Shown: positions 35,694 to 46,673 of the stretch, piece after piece | Numbering within the stretch: the first letter of the stretch is position 1 | Layout of the letters: each line of letters starts with the position of its first letter | Source of the DNA: Zygnema cylindricum | Lineage: Eukaryota > Streptophyta > Zygnematophyceae > Zygnematales > Zygnemataceae | Direction of reading: 5' to 3' | Length of the DNA: 64,000 nucleotides | NCBI GenBank assembly: GCA_037447655.1 | Contig: JBBHKE010003562.1 | Location: forward strand, 253,425-317,424 | Made by a program: the position numbers and the translations under genes | Notes under the pieces: model-generated | Told to the model about the DNA's origin: nothing | The model's input: only the letters and a program-made list of their open reading frames with translations | Databases searched by the model: none

Positions 35694-37484
35694 TGTAGAA
35701 ACCAATGGTTTTAAAGTATTTTCTAGGTCTGAATAGAAATAAAGAAGCCGAGGTAGTCTACCTCTAACTTCTCTCTCCAACTCTCAAACTTGTCGCAGTC
35801 ATTGAGAAATTGGAGAGGAAGCTAGAGCCATGGCTACCTAGGCTATCCTGAGGTTTACCGGAAATTTATACTAGTTAAGGGATTACTTACTAAAAGGTAT
35901 ATGCCGGCCACAGGATTTGATCCTGGTACCTGCCGGCCGACAACCAGGAATAGCCGGTAGCCTTAGCCGTTAAGTCTAGCAGTAGTGTTACGTATTATAT
36001 AGTACGATATTTACTTAAACATTAATACGTAGGTTAAATCATTTAATTGTAACTGTGTACGCTATTCATAGATCCGGTAATGTATAAGTACGGAATACTG
36101 TTGTTTTTAGAAAGCTTTAGTCCTCTTTATGCCTCAGCTGTGAGAGAGAGCTGTTCAGGACTTAAGCTATTTTTGGTTGAGTTCGGTTCAGTACTTACCG
36201 AAATTAGTGTGACAGTGAAGTTGGGAGTTCACGGTTCATTCACACTTGGGACACGTGTCGTCACTTGGGAGAATGCGTGAGTATGTCCTCCGTGGACGTA
36301 CGGAAATTCGGCAGGACCACTGGACTTCGTAAAGTCAATTCTACGGTGCTAAATCCTCTAATCGGACCGCTGATAGCCGCCGCCAACAAATAGTGACGAG
36401 GCGTGACTAGATCATTATCACTTTACGTTGTCTTAACTTCGGTGTAAATATTTGTGATAGAATGTTAGATGTACGGCTGGAATGCCTCCGTACAGCTTAG
36501 TGTAGTTTCGGTGTATAAAAGTAGGACTTAGCGAATTTGATTTTTAGGAACAAATGATATGAAAACTGTACACTCAGTTTTATGTAATTTCATTTTCTAC
36601 ATATCTCACAGATTTGTGAGCAGAATTGATTGAAATTTTGTGTGTGTGTTCCTTTGTATGTTAGCTACATTGTGGCATATTTTCAGGACGTTTAAAGCGT
36701 TTTTCTGAAAGTTATAGTCTGTCAAAGTTTCTGTTCAGCCATCGGTATTTGTGGAAGCTTCCTCTCTTGATTTGTTCTACGATGACTACTGCTGCATCTT
36801 CTTCATCTTCATTGCCAGTAATTGTGTCAGAACAACAAATACGATACATGCACGAAATCAATACCGCGCATTTATTTCGTAAGTGAAACGAATACCGCGC
36901 ATGTATTTATTACGGCTACAATTAAATTACATTCTAATCGGACGGCCGGAATTAGCGCCGAGATCGCAGAAGAAGATTTCGGCAGTTTGTGGCCATCGCC
37001 ACATTGGATGACGCGTGGCGAAATTACATTGGATCGTGGAATCTCCGGAGATTATGGCACCGAATCCGGATATGACATGTGTTGACATTTGGGCCATGTC
37101 GTACAATGTTCGTACATAAAGTACACCGGCAGCTGTACTTTTGCGTACGGAACTGTATTTTGATTGGTTCAGTACATCAGTAGATAGAGTCTGTGAGAGA
37201 GATAGGACTTAGAAAAATTAGGAGATAGGACCCTCTCTCCGAGAGAGCTTCTGTACAAAAGGTCAACTTTGACCCTCCATAACTTACTGCTCAGGGGAGC
37301 AAATTCTGAGATTCTTTTTGCTATCGACTCAGGGGAGTCTTCCCTTTACAGGGGTGCAAGTGGTCAGAGTTTTTGTCTGCCAGGGTGGCAGTTATTTTTT
37401 CTGAAACACAAAGGGGTCAGGATTATCCTAGAGGCTTCTTAGAAGCTGTCCACTCTGAGGACTTATGGAGGTCTCAGAGTTTCA
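35694..37484 (+). repeat. 5' LTR of element A, split by solo LTR D
   Basis: 1,047 bp of LTR in two parts (35,694-36,098 and 36,843-37,484) around insertion D. It differs from the 3' LTR by a few substitutions per hundred bases. The gag ATG (37,465) lies 20 nt before its end. It carries the antisense tRNA-like segment at about 35,903-35,981. Confidence 0.93.
36099..36837 (+). mobile_element. Solo LTR D (739 bp) with gag start inside
   Basis: Inserted in the 5' LTR of element A with a perfect 5-bp target duplication AATAC (36,094-36,098 and 36,838-36,842). Ends are TGTTG and CAACA. A TATA box (GTGTATAAAAGTAGG) lies near 36,513, about 325 bp before the 3' end. An ATG at 36,782 opens a frame MTTAASSSSSLPVIVSEQ to the LTR end, similar to the gag N-terminus of the copies at 16,425 and 59,006. 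Because the 3' boundary is fixed by the target duplication, the gag start is certainly within the LTR of this family. No internal region remains, so this is a product of LTR-LTR recombination. Confidence 0.92.
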
Positions 37485-40400
37485 GGCTATGGGCCCACCC
37501 TTTATGGTACCAATCTTTAATGGAACTAGATTCATATACTAGGAAAGTATGATGATAGGAGCTCTATGCGAAAAAAGGTTTTGGGGGATAGTGAGTGGAC
37601 GGTTGAGGCCTCCATCAAGTCTTGGAATTCCTCCCGGGTTTGGAGGAAGCAGATTCACCAGGAAAGAAGATCCACCTTCAACGGAGGAAACAAAAAAAGG
37701 AGAGGTGGTGGACAAAGGAAAGGAGAAGGAGACGACCACACCAATAGCAACTGGTTCGGCATTCATGTCACCTATTCCGAGGAACGAGGAGAATGATATT
37801 GAAACCTGGGACTTCAACAATATGGCGGCAAAGCACTTCATCCTACGCCATCTCACTCAAGGACTTGCATGTCCTCATTTGCAGGTAGAAAGGGCATCCG
37901 ATCTTTGGATGGCTCTCATAAAGATGTACCGAAGTGGTACCATTCAGCAACAACAATTGGCAGATCAGAAAGTTAAGGAGTATGTATACAAAGAGGGAAA
38001 TATGTTGGAATTTTGCAATGAGCTTGCTACACTCTTCATGGAGCTAGAGAGTGCGGGAAAAGTTTTTAGTGAAAAAGAAAAGGTTAACTGTTTACTGATG
38101 AAGTTACCTGATGAGTTCGAGAACATAGTCAACCGTGTGCAGGACTCGCCTGACTCAAGGTGGATATGGAACTCAGTGGTAGGGATGATTCTCGTTCGAG
38201 AGAATAAAATTGAGATCCGAAAGGGAGGAAAGAGTGGCAAAGCCTTGGCAACAGCGACTGATTGGAGGAACAAGGATTCCCGAAAACCGGTCGGAAACTA
38301 TGGGGGTAGGGAGCAGAAAAAACAGGCCGACGAGTTCGAACCAAGGGCTCCCAAAGGTTTATGTCATTTTTGTAAGAAACCGGGGCACTATATGGCAGAG
38401 TGCACTAAGCTAACCGAGCTTCTGTTAAAAGAGGGGCAGACCGGTGGTACCCCGAGAGGAAAGAAAAAGGCCCTTGTCACACAAGTACTTGAGGCAGAAT
38501 TCGAGGACGAGGACGATGAGCTCCTTTTGGATGAGGAGTTGGAGGCGAAAAATGAGGTAGAAATTCCATGAAGGCACAAATGTGCTTACAGTGGATTGAA
38601 AGGTGAAGCAGGGTGGATTGTAGATTCAGGTGCCTCCATGCACATGTGTAAGGATAGACACCTGTTCACTAAGATAAGAAAGATTCCCATCGTAGAGATA
38701 GAGAACGGGGATGGGAGGATAGTCACCACTACTCTTGTAGGATCGGTAGATCTGAAAGTGTTAGTAGAAGGAAAGACATCCATATTAACATTCTCCGATG
38801 TATTGTTTATTCCAGAGCTGAACAAAAATCTTATCTCTACATCAGTATTAGATGATAAGGGTTTTTTCACTAGCACTAGGGAAGGAGTATTTACTGCTAG
38901 TTTTGAGGAGGATGTATGTTTCATTGCTGAGAAAGGTAGCCATGGGATGTTTAGGCTGATCTTAAGTAATGAAAAGAAGAAACTTTATTATGCTGGTGTT
39001 CATGATATTATGATGTGGCATAAGAGGCTTGGGCATGTGAATCTAGATAAGTTAAGAGAGATGAAAAAGATGGGAGTGGTGGAAGGGATTCAGTTCACTG
39101 AAAGTGATGATATAAGTGATTGTAGTGGATGTGCTCAAGGTAAAGCACACAGATTACCCTTTCCTAAATCAGCCACCTATAAGGGAGAAAAAATTCTAGA
39201 TCTAGTACACACAGATATTTGGGGACCGGTTAAAGTGCCCTCACCGGGGGGAAAGAGATTTATGATGACTATAACTGATGATTGGTCTCGGTATTCTCAG
39301 GTATATTTTTTGAAAAACAAGGAAGAAGCTAAGGATTCTTTTAGACAATATAAAGCATGGAGCGAAAAACTCCATGAAACTCCAATCAAGAGAGTAAGGA
39401 GTGAAAATGGTGGAGAGTATACTTCTAACCAGTTTGAGGATTTTCTGAGGGAAGATGGGGTCCAACACCAAAAGACAATTCCAAAAAATCGGGAACAGAA
39501 TGGGGTAGCTGAAAGGTTAAATAGAACACTAATTGATAGTGCTAGAAGTATGTTGTCAGATAAAAAGATAGGAAAAAGGTTTTGGGCAGAAGCAATGAAT
39601 TGTGCTAATTACCTCAAGAATAGAGTTCTTTCTTCGGCTATAAAAGATCAAACACCTTATGAAGGATGGACAGGCTGGAAACCACACATATCTCTCTTAA
39701 AGGTTTTTCGGCAGTCAAGTGTTCAGTCTAGATACTGATCGGTCCAATTGGAAGCTAGATCCTAAAGGAAAACCGGGATACTTATTAGGATATGATGAGG
39801 ATGTTAAAGGATATAGAGTTTATGATCTAAAAAGGGAAGATATAATCCTAGTAAAGCATCTAGTAGTTATGGATGAAGGAAAGTTTGTGGATCCCTTCAA
39901 GTATACGAAGTCAGTAAAAATCAGATTTGAGTCAGAAAATTCCGATGACTTTGAGCTTCCTAACTATCCAGGTTTTAGAGAAGATGACATTCTTGTAGGT
40001 ACAAATCAGACCGAAAAGGACTCGGCTGTGGAAACTCTAGTGACAACTCTACCCGAAGCGGAAGACGTGGTGGAAAATGTTTCGGAATCAAGGGATAGGG
40101 GAGAAGCCGAGTTTGTTCGAAAGAATCCACGAGAACCATCTATTCCGGCCTCAGATTTTGAGGGGGGGAGGAGAAGTAGCAAAAGACTGAAAGAAAAACA
40201 GGTTAATAACAAGGTAACTAAACTATCTCTTCAAGATGAACCTCAAACTTATGGAGAGGCGATGACTTGTCCAGAAAGAAACCGGTGGAAGACAGCCATC
40301 AATGAGGAGATGGCCTCAATCATGGCAGCCGATACTTGGGAGCTGGTGGATTGTCCACCTAACCGAAAATCAATCGGTTGTAAGTGGGTTTTCAAATTAA

Positions 40401-41821
40401 AACTGAACCCAGATAACACAATCGAGCGCTACAAGGCCAGATTAGTGGCAAAGGGATTTACACAAAAGGAGGGAATTGACTACGAGGAAACCTTTGCCCC
40501 GGTGGTCAGATTTCCCTTAGTCCGCATACTTCTCAGTTTAGCAGCAGCGGAAGATATAGAAGTGCACCAGATGGACATCAAGATAGCCATTTTGCATGGA
40601 GAATTAGAAGAGGAGATCTTCATGCGACAACCCGAAGGTTTTGTGGAGGATGGAGAGGAGAGTAAGGTATGCCGACTGATTAAATCTCTTTATGGTTTGA
40701 AAGAGGCGCCTCGACAATAGAATAAGAAGCTTGATGAGTTTCTTACCGGTCTGGGATATATTCGGATCAGCTCAGATCACTCAATCTATGTTTTCGAAGA
40801 TGAGGAAGGTTTTATATTTATTGCAATTTATGTTGATGATTTGCTTGTTTTAAGTAAATCAATGGAAAAAATTAATAAACTGAAAACCGATCTTAAGGGG
40901 AGATTTGAAATGAAGGATATGGGAGAAGCAAAATATATTTTGGGAATTCAAGTAGAGAGAGACCGAAAAAGGAAAATTATAAGACTGACTCAAAAGGAAG
41001 CAATAGGGAACATGTTTGAAAAATTTCAAATGGATAAAGCTAATAGTTGTACAACTCCAATGGAGTTGAAGAAGGGAAGTGAGCGGAGTGAGGAAGAAGG
41101 AGTCATAGTCTTAGATGAGGAATTATCTCCTGATGAACACAAGTTCATGCAGACTATTCCTTACAGGCAAGTAGTGGGAAGTCTAATCTATTTTATGAAT
41201 TGTACCCGGTCGGATTTAGCTGCAGCTGTAGGAGTGCTGAGTAGAAGTCTAAATGCTCCCACTAAGAAGGATTGGGAGGCAGCTAAGAGAGTCCTTAGAT
41301 ATTTGATAGGAACTAGGGATCTATGGTTGCATTTGGGTGGGGAGAATACTGACATCACTACTTGGAGTGATGCCAGTTATGGTGATGCTCCGATGAGGAG
41401 ATGCACTTCTGGATATGTATAATATGTGGGTGATGGGGCTTGCTGTTGGAGTAGCAAACATCAAAAGGTTATTGCTCAGTCCACCATAGAGGCTGAGTAT
41501 ATGGCCTCTTGCTCTGCTATAATAGAATTGATGTGGGTCAAGTCTTTGCTAAGTGAGCTTGGTCACCTTAAGAGTGGTGTGCAAAAAATATTTTGTGATA
41601 ATCAGGCAGCAATCGCTATTTCTGCCAATCCTAAACATCATTTTAAAGCCAAACACATGGACACCAGACCCAGCTTTGTTAGAGAGAAAGTAGAAAACAA
41701 CATAATCAGTTTAGAGTACAGACCAGATAGTGAGATGGTACCAGATATGATGACCAAACCTGTGCCTTCCCCTAAGCTAATTTTTCTGCAGGGAGAAGTG
41801 TGGTCTGAAATTAAAGATTGA
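37465..41821 (+). pseudogene. Element A gag-pol polyprotein, near complete, five lesions
   Basis: One gag-pol frame in copia order. gag starts at 37,465 inside the LTR (MEVSEFQAMGPP). TAG at 37,540 replaces the gag Trp, and ATGATG follows at 37,549. CCHC CHFCKKPGHYMAEC is at about 38,362. TGA lies at 38,569. Protease DSGAS is at about 38,626, GAG-pre-integrase WHKRLGH at about 39,018. Integrase has HTDIWGP (about 39,210), RSENGGEY (39,400; second catalytic Asp is Glu) and NGVAERLNRTL (Glu kept). A one-base insertion lies near 39,705. RT has [33 protein letters not shown] at about 40,825, and TAG at 40,718 for Trp. RNase H has TWSDASYGDAP, TAA at 41,420, STIEAEYMAS and FCDNQAAI. Ends at 41,821. 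Five lesions make it non-functional as it stands. Confidence 0.92.
37485..37499 (+). promoter_or_regulatory. Candidate half-tRNA primer binding site, element A
   Basis: GGCTATGGGCCCACC starts at the base after the LTR end and matches the recalled plant initiator tRNA-Met anticodon-arm complement (GGTTATGGGCCCACC) at 14 of 15 positions. It lies within the gag reading frame (Q-A-M-G-P-P). No TGGTATCAGAGC-type site is present. Confidence 0.7.
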
Positions 41822-41825
41822 CTAG

Positions 41826-41838
41826 AAAATAAGGGGAG
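41826..41838 (+). promoter_or_regulatory. Polypurine tract of element A
   Basis: AAAATAAGGGGAG lies directly before the 3' LTR and five bases after the pol stop codon. The same tract precedes the 3' LTRs at 48,733 and 63,253 (and a variant at 43,299), so it is the conserved plus-strand primer of this lineage. Confidence 0.85.
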
Positions 41839-42885
41839 TGTAGAAACTAATGGTATTAAAGTATTTTCTAGGTCTGAATAGAAATAAAGAAGCCGAGGCA
41901 GTCTACCTCTAACTTCTCTCTCCAACTCTCAAACTTGTCGCAGTCATTGAGAAATTGGAGAGGAAGCTAGAGCCATGGCTACCTAGGCTATCCTGAGGTT
42001 TACGGGAAATTTATACTAGTTAAGGGATTATTTACTAAAAGGTATATGCCGGCCACAGGATTTGATCCTGGTACCTGCCGGCCGACAACCAGGAATAGCC
42101 GGTAGCCTTAGCCGTTAAGTCTAGCAGTAGTGTTAAGTATTATATAGTACGATATTTACTTAAACATTAATACGTAGGTTAAATCATTTAACTGTAACTG
42201 TGTACGGTATTTATAGATCCGGTAATGTATAAGTACGGAATACGGTACATGCACGAAATCAACACCACGCATTTATTTCCAAAGTGAAACGAATACTGCG
42301 CTTGTATTTATTACGGCTACGATTAAATTAGATTCTAATCGGACGGCCGGAATTAGCGCCAAGATCGCGGAAGAAGATTTCGGCGGTTTGTGGCCATCGC
42401 CACATCGGATGACGCGTGGCGAAATTACATTGGATCGTGGAATCTCCGGAGATTATGGCACGGAATCCGGATATGACATGTGTCGACATTTGGGCCATGT
42501 CGTACAATGTTCGTACATAAAGTACACCGGCAGCTGTACTTTTGCGTACGGAACTGTATTCTCATTGGTTCCCTACATCAGTAGATAGAGTCTGTGAGAG
42601 AGATAGGACTTAGAAAAATTAGGAGATAGGACCCTCTCTCCCAGAGAGCTTCTGTACAAAAGGTCAACTTTGACCCTCCATAACTTACTGCTCAGGGGAG
42701 CAAATTCTGAGATTCTTTTTGCTATCGACTCAAGGGAGTCTTGCCTTCACAGGGGTGCAGGTGGTCAGAGTTTTTGTCTGCCTGGGTGGCAGTTATTTTT
42801 GCTGAAACACAAAGGGGTCAGGATTATCCTAGAGGCTTCTTGGAAGCTGTCCACTCTGAGGACTTATGGAGGTCTCAGAGTTTCA
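41839..42885 (+). repeat. 3' LTR of element A
   Basis: 1,047 bp, intact. Layout: TGTAGAAAC start; CCTCTAACTTC...CTCTCCAAC; antisense tRNA-like segment (42,047-42,125); GTACGGAATACGGTAC; GC-richer block (42,330-42,480); inverted GTAC motifs around 42,510-42,560; ATGGAGGTCTCAGAG gag start; end GTTTCA. Confidence 0.93.
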
Positions 42886-43284
42886 TGTTGGGAATGGGGC
42901 TTGTTGTAGGAGCAGTAAGCATCAAAAGGTGATTGCTCAGTCCACCATGGAGGCTGAGTATATGGCCTCTTGTTCGGCTGTGAAAGAATTGATGTGGGTA
43001 AAATCTTTGTTTTAAGAATTAGGATATATGAAGAGCGGAGGTCAAAAAGTATTTTGTGAAAATCAAGCTGGGATTTCAATTGCAGCAAACCCAAAACATC
43101 ACTTTAAAGCAAAGCATATGGATATTCGTTTGAGCTTTGTTAGAGAAAAGGTTGAGAATAAAATAATTAGTTTGGAATATAGACCGCACGGAGAGATGGT
43201 AGCAGATATGATAACTAAGCCGGTTCCTTCTCCCAAATTAAAATTTTGTAGGGAGAAGTGTGGACTGAAAGAAAAGATAGACTA
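42886..43284 (+). pseudogene. Element B RNase H, C-terminal part
   Basis: Continuation of element B after A: GNGACCRSSKHQKVIAQ, STMEAEYMASCSAVKELMWVKSL, a stop at about 43,012, then SGGQKVFCENQAGISIAANP, HHFKAKHMDIRLSFVREKVE and DMITKPVPSPKLKFC. The catalytic Asp of FCDNQ is Glu (FCENQ) here. Copia RNase H pattern is otherwise intact. Confidence 0.85.
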
Positions 43285-43298
43285 CAAAATAAGGAGAG

Positions 43299-44410
43299 TG
43301 TTGAAAAATGATATTTTATGTTCTATCTTTTTTGGGTCCGTCAGTTCTCATACTTGTCGTAGTCACTGAGAATTGAAAGGCACCCATGTCTGCCTTAGAT
43401 AGATGAGGCGATAGGCAAAAGATTAGGCTTCGCAAAAATAATGTTGCCACAGACATTATTTGATCCTTGTAACCTCCGGACAACAGCCGTACGGACTAGG
43501 CGCCCGCCTTATCCGTCAAGTCTTGATGAATCGTTGCATGTGTTGTATTTGATATTTATTTAAAGTTATATCTACGGCATATTCCATTTAACATCCTACG
43601 AAACGAAATGCAACATGGAACGTGTGGTATTTCACGAAATGCAGTACCCCACGAAATTAATGAAACAAACATTTAAGTGTGACGGACGAAATTAAATGTC
43701 GCGATCGACGGTTCGCAAAATGAGAACGAATTACAAGCGGTCAACACAGAATGTTGACCGTCGAAATTCAACAGTCAACAAGGAACTTTGTCCGGTGAAA
43801 TTTAATAGTCAACATTTATTCGGCGCGTTGTCACATCCAACAACTGAAATCGGGCGCCGTAAAAAGAACTGACGGCACACATGAGTGCCGGTATGCCGCA
43901 ACTACTATCTGGGAGCAGTTCGGCAAAATAAGAGGAAATGACACGTGGCATCATCATATTGGATGTCGGAAGAGTAAAGGGACAGAATGAGTTGACCTAT
44001 TTACCACGTGGCAGACCGGGAGTGGTGCCGAATATATCCGTACATAAAGTACGACGGCTTTTGTACTTTATATGTATGATAGTTAAGGAACTCTATTCTG
44101 ATTGGTTTAGAATAGCTATTAGGAATGTTTCATGACTTAGAAAAATATTGAAAAGTCCTCTCTCTTCAGAGGCCATCTGTACAAATATGTTTTCTTTGAA
44201 CAACCATAACTCAATTTCAGGTGAGCAAATTCAGTGATTTTTAGTCCAACTGACTCAAGGGAGTCCAGGTTACATAAACGTGTAGTCGGTCAAAGTTTTT
44301 GCGTCTGAGGGAGGGACTTATTCATTGTCAAAGTCAATAGTGCATATACTATCCTAGAGGCTTCACATAAGCTGGACATTCTGTGTACCAATGGAGGTCA
44401 CAAAATTACA
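43299..44410 (+). repeat. 3' LTR of element B
   Basis: 1,112 bp from TGTTGAAAAATG to ATTACA. It keeps the gag start (ATG at 44,391, 20 nt before the LTR end) with the codons M-E-V-T-K-L, whereas the 5' copy has TAA at codon 5. It carries the antisense tRNA-like segment at about 43,440-43,530. Confidence 0.88.
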
Positions 44411-46097
44411 TCTCTAGCTTATGCTTACTCGCCTGGGGCCTCCGCCTCTTATTTCAGCCCCTCTCTCTCAAAGCTGCCCTAAAACTTCTTGATGCCTCCC
44501 TTTGGAAAATCGCCACTGATGCTTAATTGAATGCTTTACTTTCCAACATAACATGGAATATTGTTCCCGTTCCCCTTGGATGAAAGGCAATCGGTTCAAA
44601 ATGGGTCTTCCGTGTAAAACAAAAAGCGGATGGATCCGTGGAAAAAAACAAAGCTCCCTTGGTGGCGAAAGGCTTCTCCCAAATCGAAGGTATAGATTTT
44701 TACTGAAACCTTGGCTCCTGTTGCCCGGTTGACATCTATCCGCACTTTACTTGCTTTAGCTGTTGATCATGATTTCCATGTTCATCAGATGGATGTTAAA
44801 AATGCCTTTTTTAAATGGGATCTTGTCCGAGGACATTTACATGCATAAACCTTAAGACTTTATTTCCCCTGGATCTGAAATCTGGTGTGCCATCTCATTA
44901 AAACAATCTATGGATTAAAACAATCCCCCTGTTTATGGAACCATACCATAGATGCCATTATACGCAAAGAAGGATTTAAAGGAATTGATGCCGATTTTAG
45001 CATTTACTCTCGTGGCTGTGGCACCTCCTTGATCATTGTTGCCATTTTTGTTGACGATCTCTTTCTTGTTGGTCCATCCCATTTGAAATCTACACTAACA
45101 AGTCTCTCCTTCAGACCCATTTTGACATTCAAGTTTATCGTAACCACTCGGCTCTCACCCTCTCTCTCTCACAAGAGACCTTTATTTCTGATCTTTTGGA
45201 ACGCTGTGGAATGGTAGAGTGCTCCTTCCTTTCCACCCCTTTGATGCCAATGCCCCTCTCCTCCCTTCCTCATACTCCCTTCTCTCCCCCTCCCTCTATG
45301 CCACTTACCGCTCGATGGTTGGTGCCCTTATGTACGTTATGGAGACCACCCGCCCTGACATTGCCACAGCTGTCACTAGAGTCAGTCAATTCCTCCAACG
45401 TTCTTCTCTTTATCATCTTGCCGCAGCCCAACGTGTCTTTCGTTATCTACAGGGCATTAAAACTCTTTGTTTTACATATTCTTCCTCTGGCTCCAGTGCT
45501 CTTACGAGTTTTGTTGATTCAGATTGGGCACAAGATGAGCTTTTCCACCGTTCCACCACTAGCTTGTGCTTCTTTTTGGGCAATGGCCTTATCTCTTGGT
45601 CATGCAGGAAGCAACCTACCAAGGCATTCTCGGGCACTGATGCGGAATATATGGCCGCTTCTCACGCCGCCAAAGAAGCTGTGTGGCTTTAGACTCTGCT
45701 TTCCAATCTTGGATTTCTCCCTTGAATCCCTACTCTTATTTTTTCTGATTCACAAGGAGCCCTTGCTTTGATCCGCAATCCTGTTCACCACAAGCGGACG
45801 AAGCACATCAACATTAAGTATCATTACTCTCGAGAGCAGGTCGAAGATGGCACACAAGTGGACGAAGCACATCGACATTCAATATCATTACTCTCGGGAG
45901 CGGGTCGAAGATGGCACTCTCCTGTTTCTTTATGTCAAATCCGCCGACAAGGTGGCCGATTATCTCACCAAGGCTCTTCACCGCCCTCACTTTGAGCAGC
46001 ATCGCCTCTCCTCTAGCCTTCGTCTTCTATCTCCTCTTGGCTAGATTTATTTTTATTTTCATCTCAATCTACTTCCTAGTTTTCGCTTGAAGGGGGG
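44411..46097 (+). pseudogene. Element C RT and RNase H, decayed
   Basis: Resumes element C after B. RT motifs: WNIVPVPLG, KAIGSKWVFRVKQKADGSVE, LVAKGFSQIEG, LAPVARLTSIRTLLALAVDH, HQMDVKNAF, IKTIYGLKQSPCLWN and FVDDLFLVG (Asp-Asp pair kept, about 45,050). RNase H: YRSMVGALMYVMETTRPDIA, SFVDSDWAQD, TDAEYMAASHAAKEAVWL and FSDSQGALALIRNP. A 60-bp tandem duplication of the ThrLysHis-Ile region (about 45,790-45,910) disrupts the end. Several frameshifts and stops. Confidence 0.85.
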
Positions 46098-46673
46098 TGT
46101 TAAAGGACTTTTCGCGTCGGTTCAGCCCGTACGCGTCATTACATATGTCGGTCCGGTCTTGGTCTTGCCCGTACGAATAATTACATGCGTTGGTTAAGTC
46201 TTTGTCTTATTTTTTACCGGTTCATTTCATGTGTCTGTCAAGTCTTACCGCCCTACGTACAAGTCTTTTGGGCGACGGTCTTTTTGTCCTACGTATATTC
46301 ATTGTTTGTATTGATTCTCTTTTGTACTTTACTTGTTGCTTTGTACTCTTTGTCGTTTGAGTCTATGTCGTTACTTTAGGTCTTAGTTACTTTTGTACAT
46401 TGCCGCTCTAGAGTCAATCCGTTACAATCTAGCTTATGTTAGAATATACTCTACATACATTAGAATCTAGTCACGTAGAATCTTGATAAGGATCCTTTTT
46501 GTTACAACGCACCAAAGAGCGCTTAGAATCCACAGTAATTAGCACTATGTATTTTGTATGTAAGTGAATTTTCTCACTCAATGAAATCATCCCAAATACA
46601 AATCAATTTTTCTCTCCAATGCATTGGTCTTTCTCTTGTGTACAATTTCATGGCTTCCACCAATCCACCTCCA
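46098..46673 (+). repeat. 3' LTR of element C
   Basis: 576 bp, the same length as the 5' copy, beginning TGTTAAAGGACTTTTCGCG after the tract GAAGGGGGG. It includes the gag ATG at 46,650 and ends CCACCTCCA. The microsatellite begins directly after it. Confidence 0.85.

Larger units (their letters stand above)
35694..42885 (+). mobile_element. Copia retrotransposon A, inserted in B
   Basis: Bounded by LTRs starting TGTAGAAAC and ending GAGTTTCA, with a perfect 5-bp target duplication TGTTG (35,689-35,693 and 42,886-42,890). Removing A and one TGTTG rejoins element B's RNase H frame exactly. The 5' LTR, once its own insertion D (739 bp plus a 5-bp duplication) is removed, is 1,047 bp, the same as the 3' LTR. 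Polypurine tract AAAATAAGGGGAG lies just before the 3' LTR. gag-pol is nearly full length with few lesions, so A is younger than B. Confidence 0.95.
30592..44410 (+). mobile_element. Copia retrotransposon B, inserted in C
   Basis: Bounded by LTRs starting TGTTGAAAAATGATATTT and ending ATTACA, with a perfect 5-bp target duplication TCTCT (30,587-30,591 and 44,411-44,415). Own sequence is 30,592-35,693 and 42,886-44,410; element A fills the middle. Polypurine-type tract AAAATAAGGAGAG precedes the 3' LTR. The pol is decayed but complete in domain order. Confidence 0.92.
24927..46673 (+). mobile_element. Copia retrotransposon C, outermost host of a nest
   Basis: Two LTRs of exactly 576 bp (24,927-25,502 and 46,098-46,673) bound a copia element of a lineage different from A and B. 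Its own sequence is at about 24,927-27,285, 27,710-28,704, 30,186-30,591 and 44,411-46,673. The remainder is inserted: LTR fragment F, solo LTR G, and element B carrying A and D. Polypurine tract GAAGGGGGG precedes the 3' LTR. No target duplication could be matched; the 5' LTR terminus has TT for TG. Coding is badly decayed, so this is the oldest layer. Confidence 0.85.
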
